Origin: Nocardiopsis_B mangrovi
Lineage (GTDB): Bacteria > Actinomycetota > Actinomycetes > Streptosporangiales > Streptosporangiaceae
Length of the DNA stretch: 64,000 bases
NCBI RefSeq assembly: GCF_042653925.1
Contig: NZ_JBHSFQ010000022.1
Span: 1 to 64,000 of the forward strand
Reading direction: 5' to 3'
The notes below the pieces were generated by a model, which ran no database searches, was not told where the DNA came from, and worked only from the letters and a program-made list of their open reading frames with translations. This document shows, one piece after another, positions 54,778-63,063 of this stretch; the first letter of the stretch is position 1; each line of letters opens with the position of its first letter. A program made the translations under genes and the position numbers.

Positions 54778-56216
54778 GCAGCACCTTCGTCGGGATGCCC
54801 GCGTTCCCCGCCGCCGCCCGCGCCGCCACCGGCGACGCCCAGCTGCGGCACAACCTGCGCAAGGCCACGCACACGATCCGCGACAAGCGGGGCGTGGTCG
54901 TGGGCGAGCTGGACGACTGGGCGCGGCTGCGCGCCGCGGGAGCCGCCATCAAGGACCGGACCCTGCGCCACCTGGACGTCCACCTGGAGCGGCTGGAAGA
55001 GGCGATCACCGCGGCGGGCGGGCACGTCCACTGGGCCGCCGACGCCGCCGAGGCCAACCGCATCGTCACCGACCTGGTCCGCGCGACCGGCGAGCGCGAC
55101 GTCGTCAAGGTCAAGTCGATGGCCACCCAGGAGATCGAGCTCAACCAGGCGCTGGAGGAGGCGGGCATCACCGCCTACGAGACCGACCTGGCCGAGCTGA
55201 TCGTCCAGCTCAGCGACGACCTCCCCTCGCACATCCTGGTGCCGGCCATCCACCGCAACCGGGCGGAGATCCGGGAGATCTTCCGCGACCGCATGGCCGA
55301 CTGGGGCGTGCCCGCGCCCGAAGGTCTGGGCGACGACCCCCGCGCCCTGGCCGAGGCCGCGCGGGTGCACCTGCGCGAGCGGTTCCTGCGCACCAAGGTG
55401 GCGGTCTCCGGCGCGAACTTCGCGGTGGCCGAGACCGGCTCCTTGGTGGTGCTGGAGTCCGAGGGCAACGGGCGCATGTGCCTGACGCTGCCCGAGACCC
55501 TGATCTCCGTGGTGGGCATCGAGAAGACCATCCCGACCTGGGCGGACCTGGAGGTCTTCCTCCAGCTCCTGCCGCGGTCCTCCACCGGGGAGCGGATGAA
55601 CCCCTACACGTCGGTGTGGACGGGGGTGACGCCCGGCGACGGCCCGCAGAACGTGCACGTGGTCCTGCTCGACAACGGGCGCACCGACGTCCTCGCCGAC
55701 ACCGTCGGCCGCCAGGCCCTGCGCTGCATCCGCTGCTCGGCCTGCCTGAACATCTGCCCGGTCTACGAGCGCACCGGCGGCCACGCCTACGGGTCGGTCT
55801 ACCCCGGGCCGATCGGGGCGATCCTCACCCCGCAGCTGCGCGGCACCGCCTCGGAGGTGGACGCGGCGCTGCCCTTCGCGTCGTCGCTGTGCGGGGCGTG
55901 CTACGAGGTGTGCCCGGTCGCCATCGACATCCCCGAGGTGCTGGTGCACCTGCGGGAGGAGGTCGCGGGCGGCCCGGGGCACCGCGCCGAGAAGGCGGCC
56001 ATGGGTGCCGCCGGGTGGGTGCTCGGCGACCGGCGCCGGCTGGACCTGGCCCAGCGCGCGGCGTCCTCGGCGCGCTCCCTGGTCCCCCGCCACCTGCCCG
56101 GCCCGGGCGCGGCCTGGACCGACACCCGCGACGTCCCCGAGATCCCCGAAGCGTCCTTCCGCTCCTGGTGGCGCTCCCGGGATACCGGCAGGGGAGAACA
56201 GGAGGGCCCCCGATGA
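54774..56216 (+). CDS. lutB: L-lactate utilisation iron-sulfur protein LutB
   Basis: 480 residues. N-terminal LUD domain (about 60-290: VVKVKSMATQEIELNQALEEAGI, VSGANFAVAETGSLVVLESEGNGRMCLTLPE, VVGIEKTIPTWADLEVFLQLLPRSSTGE), then two [4Fe-4S] motifs CIRCSACLNICPVYE and CGACYEVCPVAIDIPE, and the LutB C-terminal domain ending in SFRSWWRSR. Start and stop overlap lutA and lutC by four bases, so the three are co-translated. Longer in-frame reading upstream lies within lutA. Confidence 0.95.
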   Translation: MSSTFVGMPAFPAAARAATGDAQLRHNLRKATHTIRDKRGVVVGELDDWARLRAAGAAIKDRTLRHLDVHLERLEEAITAAGGHVHWAADAAEANRIVTDLVRATGERDVVKVKSMATQEIELNQALEEAGITAYETDLAELIVQLSDDLPSHILVPAIHRNRAEIREIFRDRMADWGVPAPEGLGDDPRALAEAARVHLRERFLRTKVAVSGANFAVAETGSLVVLESEGNGRMCLTLPETLISVVGIEKTIPTWADLEVFLQLLPRSSTGERMNPYTSVWTGVTPGDGPQNVHVVLLDNGRTDVLADTVGRQALRCIRCSACLNICPVYERTGGHAYGSVYPGPIGAILTPQLRGTASEVDAALPFASSLCGACYEVCPVAIDIPEVLVHLREEVAGGPGHRAEKAAMGAAGWVLGDRRRLDLAQRAASSARSLVPRHLPGPGAAWTDTRDVPEIPEASFRSWWRSRDTGRGEQEGPR

Positions 56217-56842
56217 GCGGATCGCGCGACAAGGTCCTGCGCCGGGTGCGCTCGGCGCTGGGCGACGTCCCCCGCGACGAGCGGCCGGACGACGTCCCCG
56301 TCCCGCGCGACTACGCCGCCTCCCACGGGCAGGGCGAGCCGATCGGGCTGCTCGTGGACCGCCTGGAGGACTACAGGGCGACCGTCAGCCGGGTCGGTGC
56401 CGACGGGCTGCCCGGGGCGATCGCGGCGGCGCTGGAGCGCCGGTCGGCGCACCGGGTCGCCGCGCCCCCCGACGCGCCCGAGGGGTGGTTCTCCGCCACC
56501 GCGGCGGCCGTGGTCCGCGACGACGGGCTGGCGGTCCGCGACCTCGACGCGGTCGACGGCGTGGTGACCGGATGCGCGGTCGCGATCGCGGAGACCGGCA
56601 CCATCGTCCTGGACACCGGGACCGCGCAGGGCCGGCGGGCCCTGACCCTCGTCCCCGACCTGCACATCTGCGTGGTCCGCACCGACCAGGTGGTCGAAGG
56701 GGTCCCCCAGGCCCTTCCGCGCCTGGACCCCCGCCGCCCCCTCACCTGGATCAGCGGCCCGTCGGCGACCAGCGACATCGAACTCGACCGGGTCGAGGGC
56801 GTCCACGGCCCCCGCACCCTCGAGGTCGTCATCGTCGGCTGA
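56213..56842 (+). CDS. lutC: L-lactate utilisation protein LutC
   Basis: 209 residues of LUD domain: VDRLEDYRATVSRVGADGLPGAI, AVDGVVTGCAVAIAETGTIVLDTGTAQGRRALTLVPDLHICVVRTDQVVEGVPQAL, and the C-terminal TWISGPSATSDIELDRVEGVHGPRTLEVVIV, which is the conserved end of LutC. Third subunit of the lactate oxidation complex. Coupled to lutB. Its last 14 bases overlap the convergent DUF952 gene. Confidence 0.95.
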   Translation: MSGSRDKVLRRVRSALGDVPRDERPDDVPVPRDYAASHGQGEPIGLLVDRLEDYRATVSRVGADGLPGAIAAALERRSAHRVAAPPDAPEGWFSATAAAVVRDDGLAVRDLDAVDGVVTGCAVAIAETGTIVLDTGTAQGRRALTLVPDLHICVVRTDQVVEGVPQALPRLDPRRPLTWISGPSATSDIELDRVEGVHGPRTLEVVIVG

Positions 56843-57230
56843 GCGGCCCGTCGTCCCGCCGGGCCCCGTCCACCGGCTCCAGCCCCGTGTAGACCCCGTC
56901 CGGGCCGCGGCGCAGGGTGGCGGTGCCGATGACGGCGGCGCGGGGGATGGGGCCGTAGATGTGCGGGAAGAGCGTGCCGGCGGGGACACCGGGCGGCGGG
57001 GACGGGGCGGCGGCCTCCCAGCGCACCTCGGCGCCGAGGAGGTCGGCGTCGATCACGAGCACGACCAGGTCGGCCGCCGTGTCGGCGTAGAAGCGGCCGG
57101 CGACGGCGAGCAGCGTCGCCTCGTCGGGCGAGGCGTGCACGAAGCCCTCGGTGGCCAGCGACGCGGCGGTGACGTCGCCGTCCCCGTCGCGCCAGCGCTC
57201 CAGTTCGGTCAGGTGCAGCAGCTCGGCCAT
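56829..57230 (-). CDS. DUF952 family protein
   Basis: 133 residues from the ATG at 57230. Conserved DUF952 stretches: LLHLTELERWRDGDGDVTAASLATEGFVHASPDEATLLAVAGRFYAD, LVVLVIDADLLGAEVRWE, and LFPHIYGPIPRAAVIGTATLRR. The GFVHAS and PHIYGP motifs with their His residues suggest a small enzyme related to glutathione S-transferase-like or ADP-ribosyl-fold proteins, but no activity is established. Overlaps lutC tail-to-tail. Confidence 0.88.
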   Translation of the reverse strand: MAELLHLTELERWRDGDGDVTAASLATEGFVHASPDEATLLAVAGRFYADTAADLVVLVIDADLLGAEVRWEAAAPSPPPGVPAGTLFPHIYGPIPRAAVIGTATLRRGPDGVYTGLEPVDGARRDDGPLSRR

Positions 57231-57292
57231 GGCCCCAGTATCCGCGGCGCGCGTGCGCCCGCGGGATCCGGGGTCCCCCGCGGGCCGCGGGC

Positions 57293-58975
57293 TCAGGCGC
57301 CCCCGTCCGCGATGGCCCGGGTCACGGTGTCCTGGAGGGCGCGGCGCAGCTGCGCGGAGGCGGGGCGGCCGGTGCAGACCTCGACGATGCGCAGCCCCTC
57401 GCCCAGCACGGCCTTCGGCAGGTCGGTGGCCCATTCCAGGCGTGTGTAGGGGAGGTCGGCCACGGCCGCCACGCGCTCCATCGACACCCCGTGCGGGGTA
57501 CCGAAGACGCGTTCGAAGTCGGGGTGGCCCGCCTGCTCCAGGCCGGAGAAGATGCCGCCGCCGTCGTTGTTGACCACCACGAGCACCAGGTCCGGCCGCG
57601 GCTCGCCCGGGCCGATCACCAGCCCGTTCTGGTCGTGGAGCATCGCCAGGTCGCCGATCAGGGCGTAGGCGCTCCCGCCGCCGTCGCTCTGGTGGGCGAG
57701 GGCGGCGCCGATGGCGGTGGAGACGGTGCCGTCGATCCCGCTGACCCCCCGGTTGCCGATGATCCGCGCCCCGCACCGGGCGGACATCGCCGCGTCCAGG
57801 TCGCGGATGGGCATGCTCGACCCGGCGAACAGCAGCGAGCCGTTGGCCAGGTGGCCGGCGAGGTCGCGGGCCAGGCGCGGCTCGCTCAGCGCCTCCTCGC
57901 CGTCGAGCAGCGCGTCCACGGCCGTGCGGGCCGCGGCCTCGGCCCGCTGCCACGAGCGCGACCACGCGGTGTCCGGGACGGCATCGGGGTGGGCCGCCAC
58001 CGCGGGAACGACCTCGGTGGCGGTGCGCACCGGATCGGCGAAGGAGAGCGGGTCGGCCACGACGACATGGCGGCGCGCGCGCCGCAGGTAGGCCGACATC
58101 TGCCGCGAGAGCCCCGGGCGCCCGACGCTGACGACCAGGTCGGGTTCGTGCCGGTCGACGAACTCCGGCACGGCCAGGAGCTGCCGGTAGGTCGAGATCG
58201 CGTCGGCCCTGCGGGCGTTGGAGGTGGGCTCGGCGAGCAGCGGCCAGCCGGTCCGCAGGGACAGCGCGAGGTAGGGGACGGGGTCGTAGTCGCCGTCGCC
58301 GCACACGATGACCCCGCGCTCGACCGGCGGGAGGGACAGCGGCTCGGGCTCGGGGCACCGCCCCGGGACGGCGATCCAGGGTCTGCCGCCCGCACGGCCC
58401 TCCAGCGGCTCGGGCCAGGCGCGCTCCGCCGCGGCCCCTTCGTCGGGCACGAGCGGGTCGCGGAAGGCGAGGTTGAGGTGGACCGGGCCCGGCCGCTGCG
58501 GGCCGGTGGCCGCCCAGGCGCGACAGGCCAGGGACCGCCAGTAGGCCACCATGCCCGGCACCGGATCGGCCACGCCGACCTCGGTGAACATCCGCACCGC
58601 GGTGCCGAACAGCTCGATCTGGTCGACGGTCTGGTTGGCACCGGTCCCGCGCAGTTCGGGCGGGCGGTCCGCGGTGAGCACCAGCAGCGGCACGCCGCTC
58701 TGCTCCGCCTCCAGGACGGCCGGGTGGAAGTTCGCGGCGGCGGTGCCCGACGTGCACACCAGTGCGACCGCCCGGCGCGAGGCGCGGGCCAGGCCCAGGG
58801 CCAGGAACGACGCGGAGCGCTCGTCGATCCGCACGTGCGAACGGATACGGGGGTGGGCGACGAGGGCGAGCGCCAGGGGCGTGGAACGCGACCCCGGCGC
58901 GATGACGGCCTCGGCGAGCCCGCACCGGGCCAGTTCATCGACGAGGACACGCGCCAGGGCGGTAGACGGGTTCAT
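57293..58975 (-). CDS. menD: 2-succinyl-5-enolpyruvyl-6-hydroxy-3-cyclohexene-1-carboxylate synthase
   Basis: 560 residues, a thiamine-diphosphate enzyme of menaquinone synthesis that joins isochorismate and 2-oxoglutarate. N-terminal AEVIAPGSRSTPLALALVAHPRIRSHVRIDERSASFLALGLARAS-type stretch, CTSGTAAANFHPAVLEAEQSGVPLLVLTADRPPELR, and the ThDP/Mg motif GDLAMLHDQNGLVIG...NNDGGGIFSGLEQAG. Full length. A weak ribosome site precedes the ATG. menC lies upstream on the same strand after 263 bp, so it may have its own promoter. Confidence 0.97.
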   Translation of the reverse strand: MNPSTALARVLVDELARCGLAEAVIAPGSRSTPLALALVAHPRIRSHVRIDERSASFLALGLARASRRAVALVCTSGTAAANFHPAVLEAEQSGVPLLVLTADRPPELRGTGANQTVDQIELFGTAVRMFTEVGVADPVPGMVAYWRSLACRAWAATGPQRPGPVHLNLAFRDPLVPDEGAAAERAWPEPLEGRAGGRPWIAVPGRCPEPEPLSLPPVERGVIVCGDGDYDPVPYLALSLRTGWPLLAEPTSNARRADAISTYRQLLAVPEFVDRHEPDLVVSVGRPGLSRQMSAYLRRARRHVVVADPLSFADPVRTATEVVPAVAAHPDAVPDTAWSRSWQRAEAAARTAVDALLDGEEALSEPRLARDLAGHLANGSLLFAGSSMPIRDLDAAMSARCGARIIGNRGVSGIDGTVSTAIGAALAHQSDGGGSAYALIGDLAMLHDQNGLVIGPGEPRPDLVLVVVNNDGGGIFSGLEQAGHPDFERVFGTPHGVSMERVAAVADLPYTRLEWATDLPKAVLGEGLRIVEVCTGRPASAQLRRALQDTVTRAIADGGA

Positions 58976-59238
58976 GCATACTCTCTAATTCGTCATGTGT
59001 GGAGCGGATACGGCGGGTTCGGCCGTAGGGCCGCCGACGCCCCCGCGGCCCGGCGGCGGCCGTCTCCGCTCCTGCCCCGGACACGCCGTGGTGCCCCGGG
59101 CCGAATGTCCGCTGACCTACCCGGCCCCGACCGCTGCAACGCGTGGTGCAACGGTATCCGTCCCTCCCCCGGCCGCGAGACCGGCCACGGTGCCGTCCGG
59201 ATCGGGCGCTCCCCCGCCCGTCCCACTGCTACCCAGTA

Positions 59239-60303
59239 TCACGCCCGGAAGCGGTCTCCTCCGGAGAAACCGTCATTTCGACCGCTCTGCGCCATGTGCG
59301 ACCCCTCATCGGGCCCGCTCTGACGTGCGGTCGGGCCGCCGGCGCCCCCGGCGGAATCGCCCGCCGGGAATTCCGCGCGCGCCAGGCGCAGCCGCTCCCG
59401 CCAGGTGGCCGGGTCGATCTCGACCGCGCGCAGCCGCTCCTCGTCCACCCGCACCGGGCGCACCGGCAGGTAGCCGCCCTCCGGCAGCAGCGGGTCGGCG
59501 GTGACATCGGCCGCGAGCAGCCGCGCGGTGCCCAGGCCGCAGGCGTGGTCCAGGTCCGGCAGCGCCGCGGCGAGCGCCACCCCGGCCGCCAGCCCCACGG
59601 AGGTCTCCACGGCGCTGGAGACCACGACCGGAAGCCCGCACGCCTCGGCCACGCGCAGTGCGGCCCGCACCCCGCCCAGCGGCTGGACCTTGAGTACGAC
59701 GATGTCGGCCGCCCCGGCCGCCCGCACCTTGAGCGGGTCCTCGGCGCGGCGGACGGACTCGTCGGCGGCCACCGGGACACCCCCGCGGCGGCGCACCTCG
59801 GCCAGCTCCTCCAGGGTGGGGCAGGGCTGCTCGACGTATTCCAGGTCGAACCCGCGCAGTTCGCGGAGCATGCGCAGCGCCGCGGCGACGTCCCAGCCGC
59901 CGTTGGCGTCGATGCGGACCCTGCCGCCCTGCCCGATGGCGTCGCGGACCGCCTCGACCCGGGCGATGTCCTCGGCCGGGTCCTGCCCGGCCTCGGCGAC
60001 CTTGACCTTGGCCGTGCCGCAGCCGGACGCGGCGACGATGCGCGCCGCCTCCTCCGGGCCGACGGCCGGGACGGTGGCGTTGACCGGGACGCGGTCGCGT
60101 ACCGGGGCCGGCCAGCCCTCCTCCGCCGCCTCGCGGCAGGCCGCCCACCAGCGGGCGCATTCGCGCGGCCCGTACTCCGGGAAGGGCGAGAACTCGCCCC
60201 AGCCGGCCGCGCCGCGCACCAGCAGCCCTTCACGCGCGGTGACACCGCGGAACCGCGTCCGCATCGGTATCGCGAAGGCGCGCCCCGCGGCGGCCTCGTC
60301 CAT
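59239..60303 (-). CDS. menC: o-Succinylbenzoate synthase
   Basis: 354 residues of the enolase superfamily; the ATG at 60303 is preferred to the TTG two codons upstream. Catalytic residues: KxK pair in GTAKVKVAE, Mg ligands in RIDANGGW, YVEQPCP and PVAADESV, and the second Lys in VVLKVQPLGG. It dehydrates SHCHC to o-succinylbenzoate. The C-terminal 45 residues (Gly/Pro/Ser-rich) look non-conserved. It follows menB by 69 bp on the same strand, forming menB-menC-menD. Confidence 0.95.
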   Translation of the reverse strand: MDEAAAGRAFAIPMRTRFRGVTAREGLLVRGAAGWGEFSPFPEYGPRECARWWAACREAAEEGWPAPVRDRVPVNATVPAVGPEEAARIVAASGCGTAKVKVAEAGQDPAEDIARVEAVRDAIGQGGRVRIDANGGWDVAAALRMLRELRGFDLEYVEQPCPTLEELAEVRRRGGVPVAADESVRRAEDPLKVRAAGAADIVVLKVQPLGGVRAALRVAEACGLPVVVSSAVETSVGLAAGVALAAALPDLDHACGLGTARLLAADVTADPLLPEGGYLPVRPVRVDEERLRAVEIDPATWRERLRLARAEFPAGDSAGGAGGPTARQSGPDEGSHMAQSGRNDGFSGGDRFRA

Positions 60304-60372
60304 CGTCAACCCACTTCCCCGTTCCCGCCCCGCCGCGGCCGTCGCGGCGGGGCACCGGCGTCTCGACGGCCC

Positions 60373-61209
60373 CTACGGGCGCCGCGGGAACCGGTCGAAC
60401 TCGGGGCGGCGCTTCTCCTTGAAGGCGTCGCGGCCCTCCTGGGCCTCCTCGCTCATGTAGTAGAGCATCGTGGCATCGCCGGCGAACTGCTGCATGCCCG
60501 CCGCGCCGTCGCTGACGGCGTTGATGGCGCCCTTGACCATGCGCAGCGCCAGCGGGGACTTCTCCAGCATCTCCCGCGCCCAGGCGACCGTCTCCTCCTC
60601 CAGCCGCTCCAGCGGGACCACGGTGTTGACCATGCCCATGTCCAGCGCCTCCTGGGCGTCGTACTGGCGGCACAGGTACCAGATCTCGCGGGCCTTCTTC
60701 AGGCCGACGGTCTGCGCGAGCAGCCAGGAGCCGTAGCCGCCGTCGAACGAGCCGACCTTGGGGCCGGTCTGGCCGAACCGGGCGTTGTCGGCGGCGATGG
60801 TGAGGTCGCAGCACACCTGGAGCACGTTGCCGCCGCCGATGGACCAGCCGGCGACCATGCAGATCACGGGCTTGGGCAGGCGGCGGATCTGCACCTGGAG
60901 GTCGAGGACGTTGAGCCGGCCGATGCCCTGGCGGGCCACCGCGTCGTCGCCCATGTAGCCGTCGTCGCCGCGGATCTTCTGGTCGCCGCCCGAGCAGAAC
61001 GCCTTGTCGCCGGCCCCGGTGAAGATGACGACCCCGACCTCGGAGTCGTCGCGGGCGAGGTTGAACGCCTCTTGGAGCTCGAACAGCGTCTGCGGGCGGA
61101 AGGCGTTGTGGCGCTCGGGGCGGTTGATCGTGATCTTGGCGATGCCCTCAGCGGTCTCATAGATGATGTCGCTGTACTCGCCCGACCGCTGCCATTCGAC
61201 GTCGCTCAC
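60373..61209 (-). CDS. menB: 1,4-Dihydroxy-2-naphthoyl-CoA synthase
   Basis: 278 residues from a GTG after GAGGAGAG. Crotonase fold with FCSGGDQKIRGDDGY, GWSIGGGNVLQVCCDLTIAADNARFGQTGPKVGSFDGGYGSWLLAQ and RPEFDRFPRRP at the C-terminus, all MenB marks; the Asp replacing a crotonase Glu is seen in the GSFDGGYGS loop. It closes the naphthoate ring of o-succinylbenzoyl-CoA. First gene of the minus-strand men operon, divergent from menE. Confidence 0.97.
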   Translation of the reverse strand: MSDVEWQRSGEYSDIIYETAEGIAKITINRPERHNAFRPQTLFELQEAFNLARDDSEVGVVIFTGAGDKAFCSGGDQKIRGDDGYMGDDAVARQGIGRLNVLDLQVQIRRLPKPVICMVAGWSIGGGNVLQVCCDLTIAADNARFGQTGPKVGSFDGGYGSWLLAQTVGLKKAREIWYLCRQYDAQEALDMGMVNTVVPLERLEEETVAWAREMLEKSPLALRMVKGAINAVSDGAAGMQQFAGDATMLYYMSEEAQEGRDAFKEKRRPEFDRFPRRP

Positions 61210-61452
61210 GATTCGGCTCTCTCCTCACCCTGCCGGCCGGGCCCCGCCCACCGGCCGGGATGCCCGCTCTGTCCGGTCGCCAACTCTAGTGGCCCCTCCC
61301 TCCCCGGCCGAACAGCGGTCCGCACACGTCCGCGCGGCGCGGCGGGTCCTCCACCACCGCGAACCGGCGGGTGGGCCCGGCCCGGGGCGGCGGCGGGGAC
61401 CCCGGCGGCGCGGAGCCGGCCCTCGGGAGGGACGGGGCGCACCGCACCCCGT

Positions 61453-61458
61453 TAACCT
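61453..61458 (+). promoter_or_regulatory. -10 box for leaderless menE
   Basis: TAACCT, fitting TAnnnT, ends eight bases before the GTG at 61467. No ribosome site precedes that GTG. The spacing matches leaderless promoters of actinobacteria. Confidence 0.5.
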
Positions 61459-61466
61459 TGGTCGAC

Positions 61467-62651
61467 GTGGTCAACCGTCCCTTGCACGCGGTGATGGGCC
61501 TGGAGCCCGCGCACCTCACCGCCCTCGTGTCCGCGGCCCTCGACGGCCGCGGCCCCGCCCTGCTGCCGATCGACCCCGGAACCCCCGCCCCCCGGGTCCG
61601 CGCCCTGCTCGCCGCGCTGCGCCCGGACGCCCTGCGCACCCCCGAGGGCACCGCCGCCCTGCCCGATCCCGCCGCGACCGGGGAGGACACCGCCGTCACC
61701 ATCGCGACCTCGGGCTCCACGGGGACCCCCAAGGGGGTGGAGCTGTCGGCGTCCGCTCTGCTGCACTCCGCGCGCTCCTCGGTGGAGCGCGTGGGCGCCG
61801 GCCCCGGTGACGCGTGGCTGTGCGTCCTGCCGACCGCGCACATCGCGGGGCTCCAGGTGGTCGTCCGGGCGCTGGCCACGGGATCCGAACCGCTGTTCCT
61901 GGACTTCGACCCGGCCGCCGCCATGGCCGCCGCCGAGGAGCGGCGCCCGCACGTGTCGATGGTCCCCACGCAGCTGCGCCGGATGCTCGACGCCGGCGCC
62001 GACCTGTCGCGGTTCGGCGTGATCGTGCTCGGCGGGGCCGCCGCCGAGCCCCGGCTGCTGGCACGCGCGCGCGCCGCCGGCGGACGGGTCGTCACCACCT
62101 ACGGGATGAGCGAGACCTGCGGCGGCTGCGTCTACGACGGGGTCCCGCTGAACGGGGTGGAGGCGGATGTGGACGGCGACGGCCGCATCCTGCTCTCGGG
62201 GCCGGTCCTGTTCTCCGGGTACCGGCTCGACGCGGAGCGCACGCGCGCACAGGTGTCCCCGTCCGCTTCCGGCCACCCCGTGTTCCGGACCGGCGATCTG
62301 GGGCGCCTGGGCGCCGACGGCCGGCTGCACGTGCGCGGCCGGGCCGACGACCTGATCAACACCGGTGGCCACAAAGTGGTCCCCTCCGAGGTGGCCGCCC
62401 TGGTGGGCGACCTGCCGTCGGTGGCCGAGGCCGTGGTGGTGGGCCGGCCCGACGCCGAGTGGGGCCACCGGGTGACCGCCGTGGTGGTCGCCGCCGACCC
62501 CGCGCACCCGCCCACGCTGGCCGAGGTGCGCGCCCGCGTGCGCGCGGACCTGCCGGCCTATGCCGCGCCCCACGAACTGGAGGTCCGGGCGCGGATCCCG
62601 CTGCTGACCTCCGGAAAGCCCGATCTCGCGGCGCTGCGCGGGCCGGCCTGA
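61467..62651 (+). CDS. menE: o-Succinylbenzoate--CoA ligase
   Basis: 394 residues with the GTG start chosen next to the -10 box; a GTG at 61491 is possible. ANL-superfamily motifs: TIATSGSTGTPKGVELS (P-loop), LPTAHIAGLQVVVRAL, TTYGMSETCGGCVYDGVPL, FRTGDLGRLGADGRLHVRGRADDLINTGGHKVVP and the final Lys in LLTSGKPDLAAL. Short for an acyl-CoA ligase, as usual for MenE. It activates o-succinylbenzoate for MenB. Divergent from menB with a shared 257-bp control region. Confidence 0.94.
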   Translation: MVNRPLHAVMGLEPAHLTALVSAALDGRGPALLPIDPGTPAPRVRALLAALRPDALRTPEGTAALPDPAATGEDTAVTIATSGSTGTPKGVELSASALLHSARSSVERVGAGPGDAWLCVLPTAHIAGLQVVVRALATGSEPLFLDFDPAAAMAAAEERRPHVSMVPTQLRRMLDAGADLSRFGVIVLGGAAAEPRLLARARAAGGRVVTTYGMSETCGGCVYDGVPLNGVEADVDGDGRILLSGPVLFSGYRLDAERTRAQVSPSASGHPVFRTGDLGRLGADGRLHVRGRADDLINTGGHKVVPSEVAALVGDLPSVAEAVVVGRPDAEWGHRVTAVVVAADPAHPPTLAEVRARVRADLPAYAAPHELEVRARIPLLTSGKPDLAALRGPA

Positions 62652-62660
62652 CCGGCTCCC

Positions 62661-62687
62661 CCGGTTCCGGCCCCGGGCCGGAACCGG
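62661..62687. terminator. Palindromic hairpin after menE
   Basis: CCGGTTCCGG (62661-62670) pairs with 62678-62687, and the inner CCC/GGG extends the stem. It lies ten bases after the menE stop. Confidence 0.6.
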
Positions 62688-63063
62688 ACGCGCGAGCAGC
62701 GATCGGGAGAATCAGGGAACTTCTCCCCCGCCGCAGGCGTCTACCTGAGCGTCCGATTCCCTATCCAGCGGAGGAGGCCGGCGGTGCGGACCACGCGGCG
62801 GGGCCGGGGCCGCCACCACGGCCGCGACGACCCGGACGGCCCGCCCACCACGGCCGGGACCGCTCCCACACCGATGGCGCGCTATACCCGCTCGACCGAC
62901 CCGACGGCCACTTCAGCCGTCGTGATCTAGGCCACGACCGGCGATATCCAATCGAGACCGGGAACATTTGACTCTCTGACACGTTAGACATATTGGCGCG
63001 TCAAGACGGCGGATTCCTTACCCGCCACGCGCCTGACGTCTTGGAAGGGAGGGAGGTGCCAAC
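62688..63063 (+). promoter_or_regulatory. Upstream region of the sigma factor gene
   Basis: 376 bp without a supported gene. Near 62925-63000 A/T content rises. TTGACT (62968-62973), a 17-base spacer and TATTGG (62991-62996) form a candidate promoter, leaving a leader of about 60 bases with GGAGGGAGGT before the ATG. Short frames on the minus strand here have no support. Confidence 0.4.
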
